Shown: positions 23,770 to 33,423, numbered from the stretch's first letter. The stretch: 64,000 nt of DNA from a candidate division WWE3 bacterium RIFCSPHIGHO2_01_FULL_40_23 (GCA_001772615.1 MEUZ01000007.1:110947-174946), one strand, 5' to 3'. Translations and numbers: made by a program. The notes: generated by a model not told the origin, from the sequence alone.

Positions 23770-23850
23770 CTATAAGATTGCTTCGCTCCGCTCGCAATGA
23801 CGTTAAACTAGGTCATAGCGAGGCTACAAAGTAGCTGAAGCTTGAATAAA
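23770..23850. repeat. Dispersed GCAATGAC-type repeat
   Basis: GATTGCTTCGCTCCGCTCGCAATGAC with an inverted partial copy TCATAGCGAGGCTACAAAGTAGCTGAAGC. Same family as 14337. Confidence 0.65.
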
Positions 23851-23867
23851 TAAAAAACTTTGAAAGT

Positions 23868-23930
23868 GAGCCGACGGCAGGAATAGTACCTGTAGTTTAC
23901 ATCGGCTCAGAGATTTATTGCTTGCCATTT
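23868..23930 (-). ncRNA. Structured RNA unit (copy c), GAGCCGA hairpin
   Basis: GAGCCGACGGCAGG ... CATCGGCTC pairs with an inner CAGG/CCTG stem; flanked by AAGCAATAAATCTCT as in copies a and b. Lies between the 143-aa and 79-aa genes. Confidence 0.42.
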
Positions 23931-23999
23931 TCCCTTCAACCGTTACCGGATGTCGGGCACAACCCAATAGATTAACTTAAGTTTTGATCTCGCCTAAGA

Positions 24000-24300
24000 T
24001 CTCACTTAAGAGCCGTTTCCTTTTTCATCACTCCGCGCGGTCCCCAGGGTAAGGTCTTAACCCGTAACCGCTTTGCGCTCATGCTTATCCCTCCGTCTCT
24101 ATCAGGCGTTCAGGAGGTGCTCATCAGCCGCATGAGATCGGTCCGTTCCGTTTGCTCTTCAAGGCTCTCCCTAAAGGAAAGCTCAAACGGAACTTTCCTC
24201 AGGGAGCCTCTTCACAAGAAACGAAGAGACCGTTCGCCTTAACCGGTTTTTCGCACATGGTGCCATGTTTCCGGAAAGGCAGGGTTTGCTGATAACCCTT
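24000..24300 (-). ncRNA. Candidate large structured RNA
   Basis: On the minus strand: ACATGGCACCATGT (perfect palindrome), CTCTTC...GAAGAG, GTTCCGTTTG...CAAACGGAAC (10 bp) enclosing GAGCTTTCC/GGGAGAGC, and CTCAT...ATGAG follow each other with little spacing. No reading frame with a ribosome site. Together with 23868-23930 it forms the gap between the 143-aa and 79-aa genes. Confidence 0.4.
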
Positions 24301-24305
24301 TCACA

Positions 24306-24737
24306 CTAGGCGCGGGCGTGAAGGGCCTTGTGGACCTTCTGCCGCGCCTTCCGGCTTCCCCCTCCGCCGTACAACGCCCCCTTCTGCCCGGGAGCGCCCT
24401 GGGCTTTCCGGGAGTCCTGGGCCCGGGCGGCCTGCCGAGCCGCGCGAGCGCTCTCGCGGGCCGCGTTGAGGGCCCTCGCCTCGGGACTCCCAGGGGCTGG
24501 GCGGCGGGCTACCGCGGCGGACGCTTGTCGGCGCCCGAGTTCCCCTGCCGCTTTGCGAGCGGCCTCCTCCCCCCTGAACTTCTCCCAGGCCTCATCGGCC
24601 TGGACCTTCACCGTGCGGAAAGCACGGCACGCACGGTCGCAAAAGCTCTGCGACCTTGAGCTCCCCCACGTCGGGGGGAAAACGACCGTGGCGGTCGCGA
24701 GGGCTTTCGCCCCGCAACCGCAGTTAATAATATTCAT
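24306..24737 (-). CDS. Basic Ala/Arg-rich protein with Cys pairs
   Basis: 143 aa, Shine-Dalgarno AAGGAGAAG. N-terminal CGCG and CDRAC could bind a metal; the rest is an Ala/Arg/Gln-rich helical region (RAARQAARAQDSRKAQGAPGQK) and a basic tail, consistent with nucleic-acid binding. Very GC-rich, so long frames also exist on the other strand; the ribosome site and Cys pattern favour this one. Confidence 0.5.
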   Translation of the reverse strand: MNIINCGCGAKALATATVVFPPTWGSSRSQSFCDRACRAFRTVKVQADEAWEKFRGEEAARKAAGELGRRQASAAVARRPAPGSPEARALNAARESARAARQAARAQDSRKAQGAPGQKGALYGGGGSRKARQKVHKALHARA

Positions 24738-24829
24738 TTTTTACTTCTCCTTTTTGATTTATTTTTCCGTTCAAAGATTCCTTCCTTAAAAGAAATCCTC
24801 CAAAGGCAAAACAACTCTTTGGAGAAATA

Positions 24830-24910
24830 TGTCATCGCGAACGAAGTGAAGCGATCTCTTCAGATTGCTTCTCCGCTTCTGACAGTTGGCGGATAGTGGA
24901 TCGCAATGAC
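24830..24910. repeat. Dispersed GCAATGAC-type repeat
   Basis: TGTCATCGCGAACGAAGTGAAGCGATC and GATTGCTTCTCCGCTTCTGACAGTTGGCGGATAGTGGATCGCAATGAC in opposite orientation; includes the CAGTTGGCGG element that recurs near 37214 and 54207. Confidence 0.65.
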
Positions 24911-25254
24911 TCAAGGAGGATAGGTTTTGGGGAGAAGGCAGGCTTACGAAAAACCTCACCCTCTCCCCTAACCTCAAAATACAAATTTCAAGTAATAGTT
25001 TATTCAATTGTCAAAGTGCTTTTGGGCCGTTATGAAAGTGTTAAAATACTAAATGAGTCAATAACGCAATCAAAAAACCCAAAAACGTACACAAAGCATT
25101 AATAAATGGATCAATACTTTGTCCAGTTTGGAGGCCCTACCACCTCCATCCTGGATAAAAGTCAACTACTTTTCATTTGGTAGGTTTAGTAATTGACCCT
25201 TCTTGATTGACAAGTCTCTTGTCAATCAAGAAGTTGATTCATCGTTTACGGGTT

Positions 25255-25375
25255 CTGTCATTCCGGCGAAAGCCTGTCATCCTGACGTAAGTCAGGATCT
25301 AGATCCCGGGTCAAGCCCGGGATGACAAGGATCCAGTCCTGTACGACATAAAGTCAGCTCAGGATGACTTAAAAA
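25255..25375. repeat. Cluster of dispersed palindromic repeats
   Basis: TGTCATTCCGGCGAAAGCC, TGTCATCCTGACGTAAGTCAGGAT, ATCCCGGGTCAAGCCCGGGATGACA and partial units side by side within the gene-free 24.8-26.6 kb stretch. Confidence 0.7.
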
Positions 25376-25599
25376 ATTTAAATTTGGCTTAGGAAAATGA
25401 AGGTAGGGTTAAGTCTCTCCCCTAACTTCAATCCTATTCATCCTAATCTGAACCTCCTTTTAAGAGGTTCAGTTAAGATCCAAACTGTGAGGAGTAATCC
25501 TCACGCTTGGGTTCTCTCCCCTCGTACCAAACATGAATTTATTGGCAGGTTACGAAGGTAGGTTTCAGGCTTTAGCCTGATTCGTAAACAAATTAATGT

Positions 25600-26220
25600 T
25601 TACTACTTGTTTATAGTCCGCGCGGATTACTCCGGGCTAAGACTCCTTCAGTTTCAGCTTGAGATTGCTTCTCCCTCAACATCCACCTGCCTCAGGCAGG
25701 AGCTCGGGATCGCAATGACGTACTGAAAGCAAAGAACTTTAGCCCTGCTTCGCCCTTCGGGCTACACAGGACTTAAGAAACTGTATTTTCGCCAATGGCG
25801 AAAACAGTTTCTAAAGCAATCAATCTCTCGTATTAGAGGCCACCCTTTCCACCGGTTGGCGGACCAGATTCCTCAAGCATTTCCGGCAAAGCCGGTACTA
25901 ATAAGCTTATTTACTCGCGGTAGGAGGCTAAATTTACTGTCGGTGTTGGGATATACCCAAAACAGGCTCAAAGAGCGTAAACAAGCCAAGCTTTCAATAA
26001 ACTACAGGTCTTGTCATACTTTTTCGCTAATTTACCGATACTTATAGGACAAGCCTTTAAACTGCGTGCTTTGTTATTTACCCTACTCCGTCCGCCTGTC
26101 GGCTGACTACGCAGGGCTTAAGAGCTCCCAATCTGCTTCGCAGGAAGAAGCCTCTAAAGCAGGCATAAATCTATCTGCACGGTCGGTAGGACCTTAAAAA
26201 TCTCTCCCCTTTCAAGGCAG
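25600..26220 (-). ncRNA. Two related structured RNA units (copies d and e)
   Basis: Minus-strand order: a GCTTTAGA start, a hairpin (GAGGCTTC.. in d at ~26160; GAAACTGTTTTCGCC..GGCGAAAA..CAGTTTC in e at ~25815), then TCTTAAGyCCTGyGTAGyC, a second hairpin, and a GGG(C)TAAA..AAAGC end that can pair with the starting GCTTT. The shared junction with different hairpin sequences suggests conserved structure. GGGGAGAGA boxes stand upstream at 26201-26209 and elsewhere. Confidence 0.42.
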
Positions 26221-26392
26221 GTTAAACCTCCTAAATATCGGGTGTTTTCAAGTATTTCCGTGCCATGTAGACAGATCTCTACCTGCTATTTCTCTCATTG
26301 TCATATAACTATAGGTTCTTCTAATCCGGTTACCCTTAAAGGCCAACAGGACAAGACAAAGCTTTAGCCTTCTAACCCAAGTTATAGGCAAC

Positions 26393-26543
26393 AAAAAAGC
26401 CAGGATCTAAGGAAAAGACTTTTCCCTAAATCCCGGCTTTCTATGAGAGTTACAAGCTTTGGTAGGCTTTAACTTAAGCACAAAGGATATGGTAGGTCTC
26501 TCCCTTCACTTAATTTCAATTTTCAAAGTCCATTTGACTTTAC
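26393..26543 (-). ncRNA. Leader RNA or small RNA with terminator
   Basis: A transcript from the promoter at 26550-26578 would start near 26543, carry a GGGAGAGACCTACC box (26504-26491), and reach a long hairpin (AAAGCCGGGATTTAGGGAAAAG paired with CTTTTCC..GATCCTGGCTTT, 26398-26440) followed by six T. This is the layout of a small RNA or of an attenuator in front of the island's minus-strand transcript. Confidence 0.5.
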
Positions 26544-26549
26544 GATCTT

Positions 26550-26578
26550 ATTATATCCTATAGCAAACATTCTGTCAA
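26550..26578 (-). promoter_or_regulatory. Perfect consensus promoter at the island edge
   Basis: Minus-strand TTGACA (26578-26573), 17-base spacer, TATAAT (26555-26550). It points into the gene-free stretch and the minus-strand island beyond it. Confidence 0.75.
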
Positions 26579-26650
26579 GTGCTCTGACAAAATACACAAA
26601 ATGAAAAGAAGCAATTTAGCTTCCATCACAGCACTATAATACTACAGGTC

Positions 26651-26664
26651 TTGACATTTGTCAA
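26651..26664 (+). promoter_or_regulatory. Palindrome over the -35 of the TrmB-like gene
   Basis: TTGACATTTGTCAA: inverted arms TTGACA and TGTCAA overlap a consensus -35, 35 bases before the regulator's ATG. The -10 is weak. A likely site for autoregulation. Confidence 0.45.
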
Positions 26665-26685
26665 TAACTTTGACACTATTTCTTT

Positions 26686-27477
26686 ATGGATGTGTTTGAG
26701 GATACACTTTATCATTGCGGCTTGTCAGAGCCTGAAGCTAAAGTCTACACTGCTCTCCTTAACTCCGGAGGCCAAACTGTTTTACAGCTATCCGCCCACG
26801 CTTCGCTTAAGCGCACAAACCTCTATAACGTTCTTGAGGACCTCACCAAAAAAGGCGTTGTAGCGGGAAAGAAGGTTAGAGGCAAAACCTTATATTTCCC
26901 TGAATCACCCAGAAGACTTGAAGACCTGCTCCTTGTCAGGGAAAACAGTATTTACACGGCAAGACAAACCCTGGAACTTGTGATGGGCATCCTGCAATCA
27001 AAATTCAACCTGATTACCAACAAACCCGTAATAACCTATCTTGAGGGTCTGCCGGGACTTAAAAGGCTGTACCAAGATATCCTTGATACCGGCCAAGATA
27101 TCCTTCTATTCAGATCAACTTTTGATGATAAAAGAGCCGATGTTGACAGGCTCATTAAAAAGCAAATCACCGACCAGGTAAAAAGGGGGATTCACGCCCG
27201 GGTCATAAGCCCCTTTGAAACGGACGCCAAGGAAATGTATTTAAAATACGACAAGTTCAGGCTGGTATCGCAAAAGTTCACTACAAAATTTCCCTTAAAC
27301 CTTCCCGCCCAGATAATTATTTATGGAAATAAAATCTCAATGTCTACAATAAGAAAGGACATCATCATTACTTTAATTGACAATAAAGACATAACCGAAA
27401 CCTTTAAAGTCCTCTTTGAGTTTGTTTGGGCTTATCTTGAAACGGAGCACAAAGAGCTTGTAAAAAACTGGAAGTAA
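26686..27477 (+). CDS. TrmB-family transcription regulator
   Basis: 263 aa. N-terminal winged helix (LSEPEAKVYTALLNSGGQTVLQLSAHASLKRTNLYNVLEDLTKKGVV, ~12-60), then the C-terminal phospholipase-D-like effector half seen in TrmB relatives (DILLFRSTFDDKR..., IHARVISPF, IIIYGNKISMSTIRKD). TrmB proteins sense sugars in archaea; in CPR bacteria the ligand is unknown. It diverges from the strong promoter at 26550, so it may control the island as well as itself (inference). Confidence 0.82.
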   Translation: MDVFEDTLYHCGLSEPEAKVYTALLNSGGQTVLQLSAHASLKRTNLYNVLEDLTKKGVVAGKKVRGKTLYFPESPRRLEDLLLVRENSIYTARQTLELVMGILQSKFNLITNKPVITYLEGLPGLKRLYQDILDTGQDILLFRSTFDDKRADVDRLIKKQITDQVKRGIHARVISPFETDAKEMYLKYDKFRLVSQKFTTKFPLNLPAQIIIYGNKISMSTIRKDIIITLIDNKDITETFKVLFEFVWAYLETEHKELVKNWK

Positions 27478-27481
27478 AGCC

Positions 27482-30178
27482 TTAAAACTTTTCTGATAAG
27501 TAATTATCAAACTTTCTTGCGGCCTGCGGGAATCTCTCCGCTAGTTCTCCTGAAAAAGAGGCTTCATTGTGGGCTTTCTCTATACTCACAAGGGCTAAAA
27601 CCTTACCCGGCCTTTCAGAAGGATAAACTTTCCTCTTTACACCGTCCTCCGTCACCGTCTCAATCCTTCCGACGCCAAGATCAAGCGAAACAGCTTTGTG
27701 CCCTCGGGTTTTTAAGTCACTAAGATCAATTGCAACCCTTCCCTCTTCTTTAGTTCTCCCATGTGTAGATTTAAAATTAATCCTGGCTTCTCCCCCCTCC
27801 ACAGATTCAGGCCTGATGTTAACAACAAGTCTATCTAAAGTATCCGGGTTAATAAACTCGTATACCGTGGCATTGTTCCTCTTATCAACATTTTTAGGCT
27901 TCTCCAGTACAAGAGGAGAAGGGCTTAAAGACAGGTTTCCAATTAATGTAAGAGTATGCCTTATTATTCTCATGTTATCTAAAATATCTTTAACTTCTAT
28001 ATCTGTATCCCCACCGCTTCTTCCGAGTATTAAAGCCGCCCTCATAAACTCTGCGCTTTTTCTAATTAACGCCTCATAAGCCTGGTCTGAAAAGGATACG
28101 CCCACAGCTGTTTCAGTATTACGAAGGATGCTTCTTAATGAATCGGCTTCTTGCGTCAAAGCATTAAATTCATTAAACATGCTGATTTTCTCATGAAATG
28201 AAACTCTCTCTGACTTTGAAAACTCTAATATCTCTTCTCCGCTTGCTCCATAATCCATTGTTAGGAACGCTTTAAGACCGCTTTCTCCAAAGACTCTGAT
28301 AAACTCTGTAAATTCGGTTTTTTTATCTTCCTCCAAAGATGAGTAATGAACTACAAACCAGCCTTGCTCATGTAATTTAAGTGAACTTAGTTTAACGCCC
28401 GTTTTCTTGTCCATTTCATCAAAAAGCTTTCCATATCCAGACAAAAAAAGCTGAAGGAAGAATTCCCGTGAGGCTCTTTGCTCTTCAGTTTCATCCGCTT
28501 TTGGTAAAAATACATCTTTGGAAGAAAGTTCTAACACAAGGGCATCAACTGCTTTTGCCTCTTCTTCCAAATCAAGTTTAAAAAACCCCAAAAGCCTCCC
28601 ATCTCCTTGAAAAACACCAATCGAACCGCTATTGTCTATTCTTTGAACATAAGAATCACCGCTTCCATAAAGCCTTACAAAAAATTCAGGATCCTTCTCT
28701 TTTACAAGATGGTAAACTTTATCAAAATAATTTACCCCTTCCTCGCTCTCTACACCTATTTTTCCAAGCTCCAGCCTATATAAAACTTCCGCCGACATTC
28801 TTTTAGTTAGAACGTCACTGCTTTCAAGATTCGCAAGAAGAGGCTCATAAGCGTCATTAATACCAAGCTTTTCAAAAGCCTGCACATAGTGCCTAAGGGC
28901 ACCATTTGATTGGTATCGCATAAAGTCACAAAGAAAACCGATTAATGCCTCCTTGTCCTCTGAAGTCCCGGATTCTCCAAATCTAACAAGATAATCAAGC
29001 ACATCAAGATGAAGGAGCATATGTTCATGAGATCCCCACTCAAGTTCCGAAGGGGTAAAATACTCTTCGTCGGTTAAAGGACCAGCGGGTACTATGGTAT
29101 CCGAGAGATCGACGGTATCAAAGAAGCCAAGCTCACCGGTTTTGGTATTAAAAGCCCAAACAGCGTCTGAGGAGGGTGAAATACCGACCTACTGTTTTAT
29201 AATTGCCGTGCTCCGTTCACTTGAATCCCTTATCTTTTCTGACAAGTCTTCAAAAAGTTCTTTAACATAAGGAAGGCCGGAAACTCCGCCTACATTAACG
29301 ACTGATGCGGCAAATTCATATCTTAATGTGTTAAACACCCCATGATCCGTATGAAAATGACTGGTAGCAAAATCGGATAAAGATTTCATGGCTTCTTCTT
29401 TTGATGCCTGATCAAAAGTTTTTGTCGCTTCTTCATAGCTTTTTAAAGCGGGAACTAAAAACTCATTCATGAAATGAGCATGGCTGCCTCCCGCTCTGGT
29501 ATCAAAGGTGTCGGTAAAAGAGAACATCATTGCCGGCATTTCTGACTTAAAAACCGGATATACATTATTTTCTAAAAGACCAATATAGGCTTTTACAGTT
29601 TCATCTGGGGATCTAGGGGCTGCCTGATTTTCGATCTCGGCAAGCCTTAAGCTAAATGAAGAAGATTGAGGCAAATATTTTGCTTTAGACTTTAAGTAAT
29701 CCTTTCTTGAGTTATATTGAACCGGATAAAATCTTCTAGCAGCCCTTTCCTCATTCAATATTCTGGATTCTTCAAAGGAATCCCTTTTGGGTATCGGCTG
29801 TCCCTTACCGGAAAGCTCTCTAAACTCTTCAATTGTTATCGTACTTTCTGGTTGTACGTAGGCATTTGGGAAAAGTTGTGATTCATCCATACCTTTAAAA
29901 ACAGGAGGAATATAATCGCCTGGTTCTGGTTTAAACCAATCATGGGGGAGACTATCGTCATAACCGGGCTCCTCATCATTTTTTTTATCAGGTCTTTTTT
30001 TAGAATCATTAGAAATGGCTGCGCCTGGAAAGAGCTCACCTACAAGCGAGGTGTCTTCTTGTCCAGGAATTTTGGTTTGTGCATCGGGATCTATATCAAA
30101 ACTTACATCGGAGGCGGATTTATTACCCACAAAACTATTATACTTAAATCCAATCCTGAATGAACTAGTGAAATTCAC
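27482..30178 (-). pseudogene. 898-codon gene interrupted by one in-frame TAG
   Basis: GTG start at 30178 opens 329 codons ending in TAG (29189-29191). The same frame then stays open for 568 more codons to 27482. The first 55 of them contain no ATG, GTG or TTG yet read like protein (AVWAFNTKTGELGFFDTVDLSDTIVPAGPLTDEEYF), so the downstream part is a continuation rather than a separate gene. The first half is acidic and proline-rich, then helical; the second half has helical-repeat and beta parts. Function unknown. Either a nonsense mutation, read-through, or a base error. Confidence 0.65.
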
Positions 30179-30188
30179 TTTCGCGAGT

Positions 30189-30216
30189 TTGAGAGCCTAC
30201 GCGGCAATTTGATAAT
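30189..30216 (+). promoter_or_regulatory. Promoter of the 30250 gene
   Basis: TTGAGA (30189-30194), 16-base spacer, GATAAT (30211-30216). An imperfect palindrome with arms TTGATA (30209-30214) and TATCAA (30225-30230) overlaps the -10, a possible operator between the divergent genes. Confidence 0.5.
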
Positions 30217-30249
30217 TATGATAATATCAACAAAGAAAGGAGAAAGGCC

Positions 30250-30570
30250 ATGGCTTACCTTACTTTTGACCCCTCAGACAAGGGTTTGGAAGATATTCTG
30301 GTTCAATACGCCCACCTGCTGGAAAAAGCCCTGGTGGAGGGGCTTATTCCGTTTGGAGTGGACGAAGACGACGTTATTGTGAGGGTCCTGAAGTGCACAA
30401 CCCGCATTTGTAACAAAATGCACATCAAGGTCACTTTGGAAACAGATAACCCCGCTGTAACTGCCGACGCCGTTACCGTCATGCTTCGCAAGGTGCTGAC
30501 TGCTGAACCCTTCGAGGTCTCCCGCATCTTTGTCGGCGATGAAGGGGACTGGGCTTCAAATTACGAATAA
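30250..30570 (+). CDS. Small protein of unknown function
   Basis: 106 aa, Shine-Dalgarno AAAGGAGAAAGG. Helix (GLEDILVQYAHLLEKALVEGLI), acidic turn, strands (DDVIVRVLKCT, HIKVTLETDN), helix (TADAVTVMLRKVLT), a compact alpha/beta domain. Island-style gene (GC-rich, strong ribosome site) outside the main island. Terminator follows. Confidence 0.65.
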   Translation: MAYLTFDPSDKGLEDILVQYAHLLEKALVEGLIPFGVDEDDVIVRVLKCTTRICNKMHIKVTLETDNPAVTADAVTVMLRKVLTAEPFEVSRIFVGDEGDWASNYE

Positions 30571-30615
30571 CTCAGAAACGGCGGCACCGGATTCCCAACT
30601 GCCGCTTAGCTTTAT

Positions 30616-30652
30616 CGCCTCCGGTTTTATCAGAACCTCGGAGGCGTTTTAA
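30616..30652. terminator. Terminator shared by convergent genes
   Basis: CGCCTCCG (30616-30623) pairs with CGGAGGCG (30639-30646), then TTTT; the minus-strand gene's stop codon lies within its 3' flank. Confidence 0.7.
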
Positions 30653-31833
30653 CTCTCATCCGGGGAAAACCTCTTCGCATTCCACTTACCATCAGCTTTT
30701 TCCAAAACAATATATGGCTTTCCACGATCGTCTAAGTAACAATCCCTTAAAACTATCAAACGGTCGGAGATTACTAACGGTTCAAAATTTCTCCCCGTCC
30801 TCTTGCCAAGATCAGAACCGGGCTCATGGGTATAAAGCAAACTCTCCATTAATGAAAAATTATTCGGGTCACTTTCATCCCAAGTGACAAAACCATCTCT
30901 CCGCAGTATTCCCTCGTCATCCCTCTCAAGGCTAAGACGATGGAATAATTCCTGAAGTGCGTTAGGTTTTTCTCCGGTCATAAAAACGCCCCTAACTATA
31001 GTGGAATTTTTATCAAAAAAATTAAGAAGCTTTTCGCGCGCAGTGTCATCAGGAACTTCTAAATTAACGCTGGATTGAATTTCCTGACCCTGCGGTGTAT
31101 TTTCTAATGCTTGGATACCAGAAATCGTAGCTCCGGTTTGTGGGCCTCCTTTGTAAAACCTTGGGTAAAGCGCCCTCACATCATCATTCGAAAGCAAAAC
31201 CCGTTTACCCTCCTCGTCTGAAAAATACGGAGATCCGGTTTTGGTATCGTACTCTACGTGAATCTCATTCCCTTCTTTATCCTTAAACCTTATTGTCTCT
31301 ATCGGTCTATTGGTATCGGAAGTGTCTCTCATTCCCTTCCCAAGCGCGGCCATAACCAATGCTCTGGCTTTTGCTATCTGCGAATCTTTAATGTTATCCG
31401 GATCAATTTTAGGATCAGGTTCAAGTTTTCTAATAGTCAAACCCTCGTATTCGCCCTCGGCAGAATTCACTAAGTTCTGAGATGCCCCCTCCTTAAGCCC
31501 AATGCTTAATTTAATATCAGCGCGTACAGCTTTATCTTCTTCAAACATCCTATTAACAACCTTTCCCCAGACCGCTCCGTTCAAAATGTTGTGGGCCTCC
31601 AAAGGATCCATTCCTTTTGGCATGATAATAACTCCAGATGCCGGTATTAGAACAATCCCATCGGTAGTTGTTATTGTTTCAATGGAATTCCCTGCAGCTT
31701 TGCCTAAAATTTTTTCTGTCAGCTCCGCACCGAATGTATCAAATAAATCGGAAACTAAGCGCTCATTCAATTCTTCTATTTGAGAGGTTGAAAGTTCGTT
31801 TTTTATACCCTCTGTCTCGGCGACATTACTCAC
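30649..31833 (-). CDS. Protein of unknown function
   Basis: 394 aa with a GTG start. Acidic and soluble; N-terminal helix (TSQIEELNERLVSDLFDTFGAELTEKIL), a mid region with strands (ETITTTDGIVLIPASGVIIMPKG), C-terminal strands (DRLIVLRDCYLDDRGKPYIVLEKADG). Overall style resembles the interrupted gene at 27482 (similar acidic, strand-helix mix), and the two may belong together. Not recognised. Confidence 0.65.
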   Translation of the reverse strand: MSNVAETEGIKNELSTSQIEELNERLVSDLFDTFGAELTEKILGKAAGNSIETITTTDGIVLIPASGVIIMPKGMDPLEAHNILNGAVWGKVVNRMFEEDKAVRADIKLSIGLKEGASQNLVNSAEGEYEGLTIRKLEPDPKIDPDNIKDSQIAKARALVMAALGKGMRDTSDTNRPIETIRFKDKEGNEIHVEYDTKTGSPYFSDEEGKRVLLSNDDVRALYPRFYKGGPQTGATISGIQALENTPQGQEIQSSVNLEVPDDTAREKLLNFFDKNSTIVRGVFMTGEKPNALQELFHRLSLERDDEGILRRDGFVTWDESDPNNFSLMESLLYTHEPGSDLGKRTGRNFEPLVISDRLIVLRDCYLDDRGKPYIVLEKADGKWNAKRFSPDES

Positions 31834-31887
31834 ATACTTAGCTTACAAGATTTTAATTGTGAAAGTAAAGCCGGACTTAAAATTTAC

Positions 31888-33384
31888 TTAAAGATACCTG
31901 ATCTTTAATCCACCGTCTCTTAACTCCATCACCTTATCCACATCAACCTCGCTCACAAAGTACCTGTCGTGGGAGACAAGAAGCAGAGCGCCCTGATACT
32001 CCCTTAACGCACTTTCAACAGCTTCCTTTGCCGAAATATCAAGGTGGTTTGTGGGCTCATCAAGGATCAAAAAATCATATTCACCGCAGGCAAAGACCGA
32101 TAGCTTCAACCTTGCACGCTCCCCCGGGCTTAACATTTTAAGTTTTTTATTTAATGCCTCCCTTTCAAATAAGAAGTTTTTCAGGTGAGAGTAAGCCTTG
32201 TCATATATCAGAGAGGAGTTCTGTAAAAAGTAGTCCAATACATTTAGATCAAGGTTAATTGGCTCATTTGATTGAGCAAAGTACCCAATTTTCAACCTCT
32301 CCCCTACTCTTAGATCTCCGGAATCAGCTTTTAATAGGCTTATAGCGCTATTTTCCGGTGATTTATCATTCCTCAAAAGATAATTTGAGTAAATTAGTTT
32401 AACAATGGTGCTTTTTCCCGCTCCATTTGGCCCAAAAAGCCAAATTTTCTCTTTGCCTCTTATTTCAAAATCAACATCAGAGATAACAGGCTTTCCATCA
32501 AAAGATTTGGCCAGCTTTTCAGCTTTTACGATAAGCTTTCCCGAGTGGGTATCACCCGCAATGCGTAAGTTTTCCATTTTCTTAATTTCATATCTTGAAA
32601 CTTTATTTTCTTCAATCTCCCTCTTAAAACGGCTTTTGGCTGCTTTTACAGCTCCGGTTTTGCTCCCTACTATCTTGTGAGCAAGGGCTAAAAGATCCTC
32701 AAGCTTCTTCTTTTTCTTTAAAAATCTTGTATATTCATCCTTTTTCTTCTCGAGAAACTGAAACTTTTGCTCCTGGAAAGTATCATAATTTCCTTCAAAA
32801 ACATGAAATTCTTTATTCTCAAGCTCAAAAACCCTTGAGACCGTGTTATTTATGAAAGATCGGTCATGGGAAATCATTAAAACATTTCCCTTAAAATTTT
32901 TTATAAAATCCTCAAACCATAAAATACCGTCTATATCCAGGTGGTTTGTAGGTTCATCAAGTAAAAGGCTCGTGGGTTCATCCGCTAAAACTTCAAGGAG
33001 CTTTAGCTTCATCTGTTCTCCCCCGCTCAAAGAGCCTATTTTTGTGTATTCATCAAAATTTGAAAAGCCAAGGCGTGACAAGAGAGCGTCAACAAGATGC
33101 TTTTTACCCATTTTTAGGATAATTTTTTCTAAAAATTCTCCTGCCAAGATTTCAAGAGGCAGATCAAGTTCCTGCGGAAGAAATCCGAGTTTTTCCGATT
33201 CAAGGAGAACTGAACCGCCTGTTTTTTCCTCAAGCCCTGCAATTATCTTAAGAAGCGTGGTTTTGCCGCAGCCATTCGGGCCGGTTAAAGCGACTTTTTC
33301 ATTTTTAGAAAGCACAAAAGTAACCCCTTGAAAGAGGGTTTCGCCTGCAAAGTATTCTTTTGCGAGGTCCTTAACCTTAATCAC
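31888..33384 (-). CDS. ABC-F family ATPase (EttA/Uup-like)
   Basis: 498 aa from the GTG at 33384; the ATG 87 bases upstream lies inside the preceding gene's terminator. Two ABC cassettes: Walker A GPNGCGKTT and GPNGAGKST, signatures LSGGEQMKLKL and LSPGERARLKL, Walker B LLLDEPTNHLD and LILDEPTNHLD, each followed by a switch SHDR. A linker of charged helices joins them. ABC-F proteins act on the ribosome. TATACT ends six bases before the GTG: leaderless start. Confidence 0.88.
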   Translation of the reverse strand: MIKVKDLAKEYFAGETLFQGVTFVLSKNEKVALTGPNGCGKTTLLKIIAGLEEKTGGSVLLESEKLGFLPQELDLPLEILAGEFLEKIILKMGKKHLVDALLSRLGFSNFDEYTKIGSLSGGEQMKLKLLEVLADEPTSLLLDEPTNHLDIDGILWFEDFIKNFKGNVLMISHDRSFINNTVSRVFELENKEFHVFEGNYDTFQEQKFQFLEKKKDEYTRFLKKKKKLEDLLALAHKIVGSKTGAVKAAKSRFKREIEENKVSRYEIKKMENLRIAGDTHSGKLIVKAEKLAKSFDGKPVISDVDFEIRGKEKIWLFGPNGAGKSTIVKLIYSNYLLRNDKSPENSAISLLKADSGDLRVGERLKIGYFAQSNEPINLDLNVLDYFLQNSSLIYDKAYSHLKNFLFEREALNKKLKMLSPGERARLKLSVFACGEYDFLILDEPTNHLDISAKEAVESALREYQGALLLVSHDRYFVSEVDVDKVMELRDGGLKIRYL

Positions 33385-33423
33385 GGAAGAAGTATAGGGT
33401 AAAAAAAGGCTATATGAAAGCAT

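Noticed and set aside
24318..24789. Plus-strand frames of 113 and 153 codons
   Set aside because: GC-rich antisense of the 143-aa gene; that gene has the ribosome site and Cys motifs.
27482..30178. Genome-wide reassignment of TAG
   Set aside because: Other genes with full-length products end in TAG (for example 6279-6515 and 38613-41000), so a general sense TAG is unlikely.
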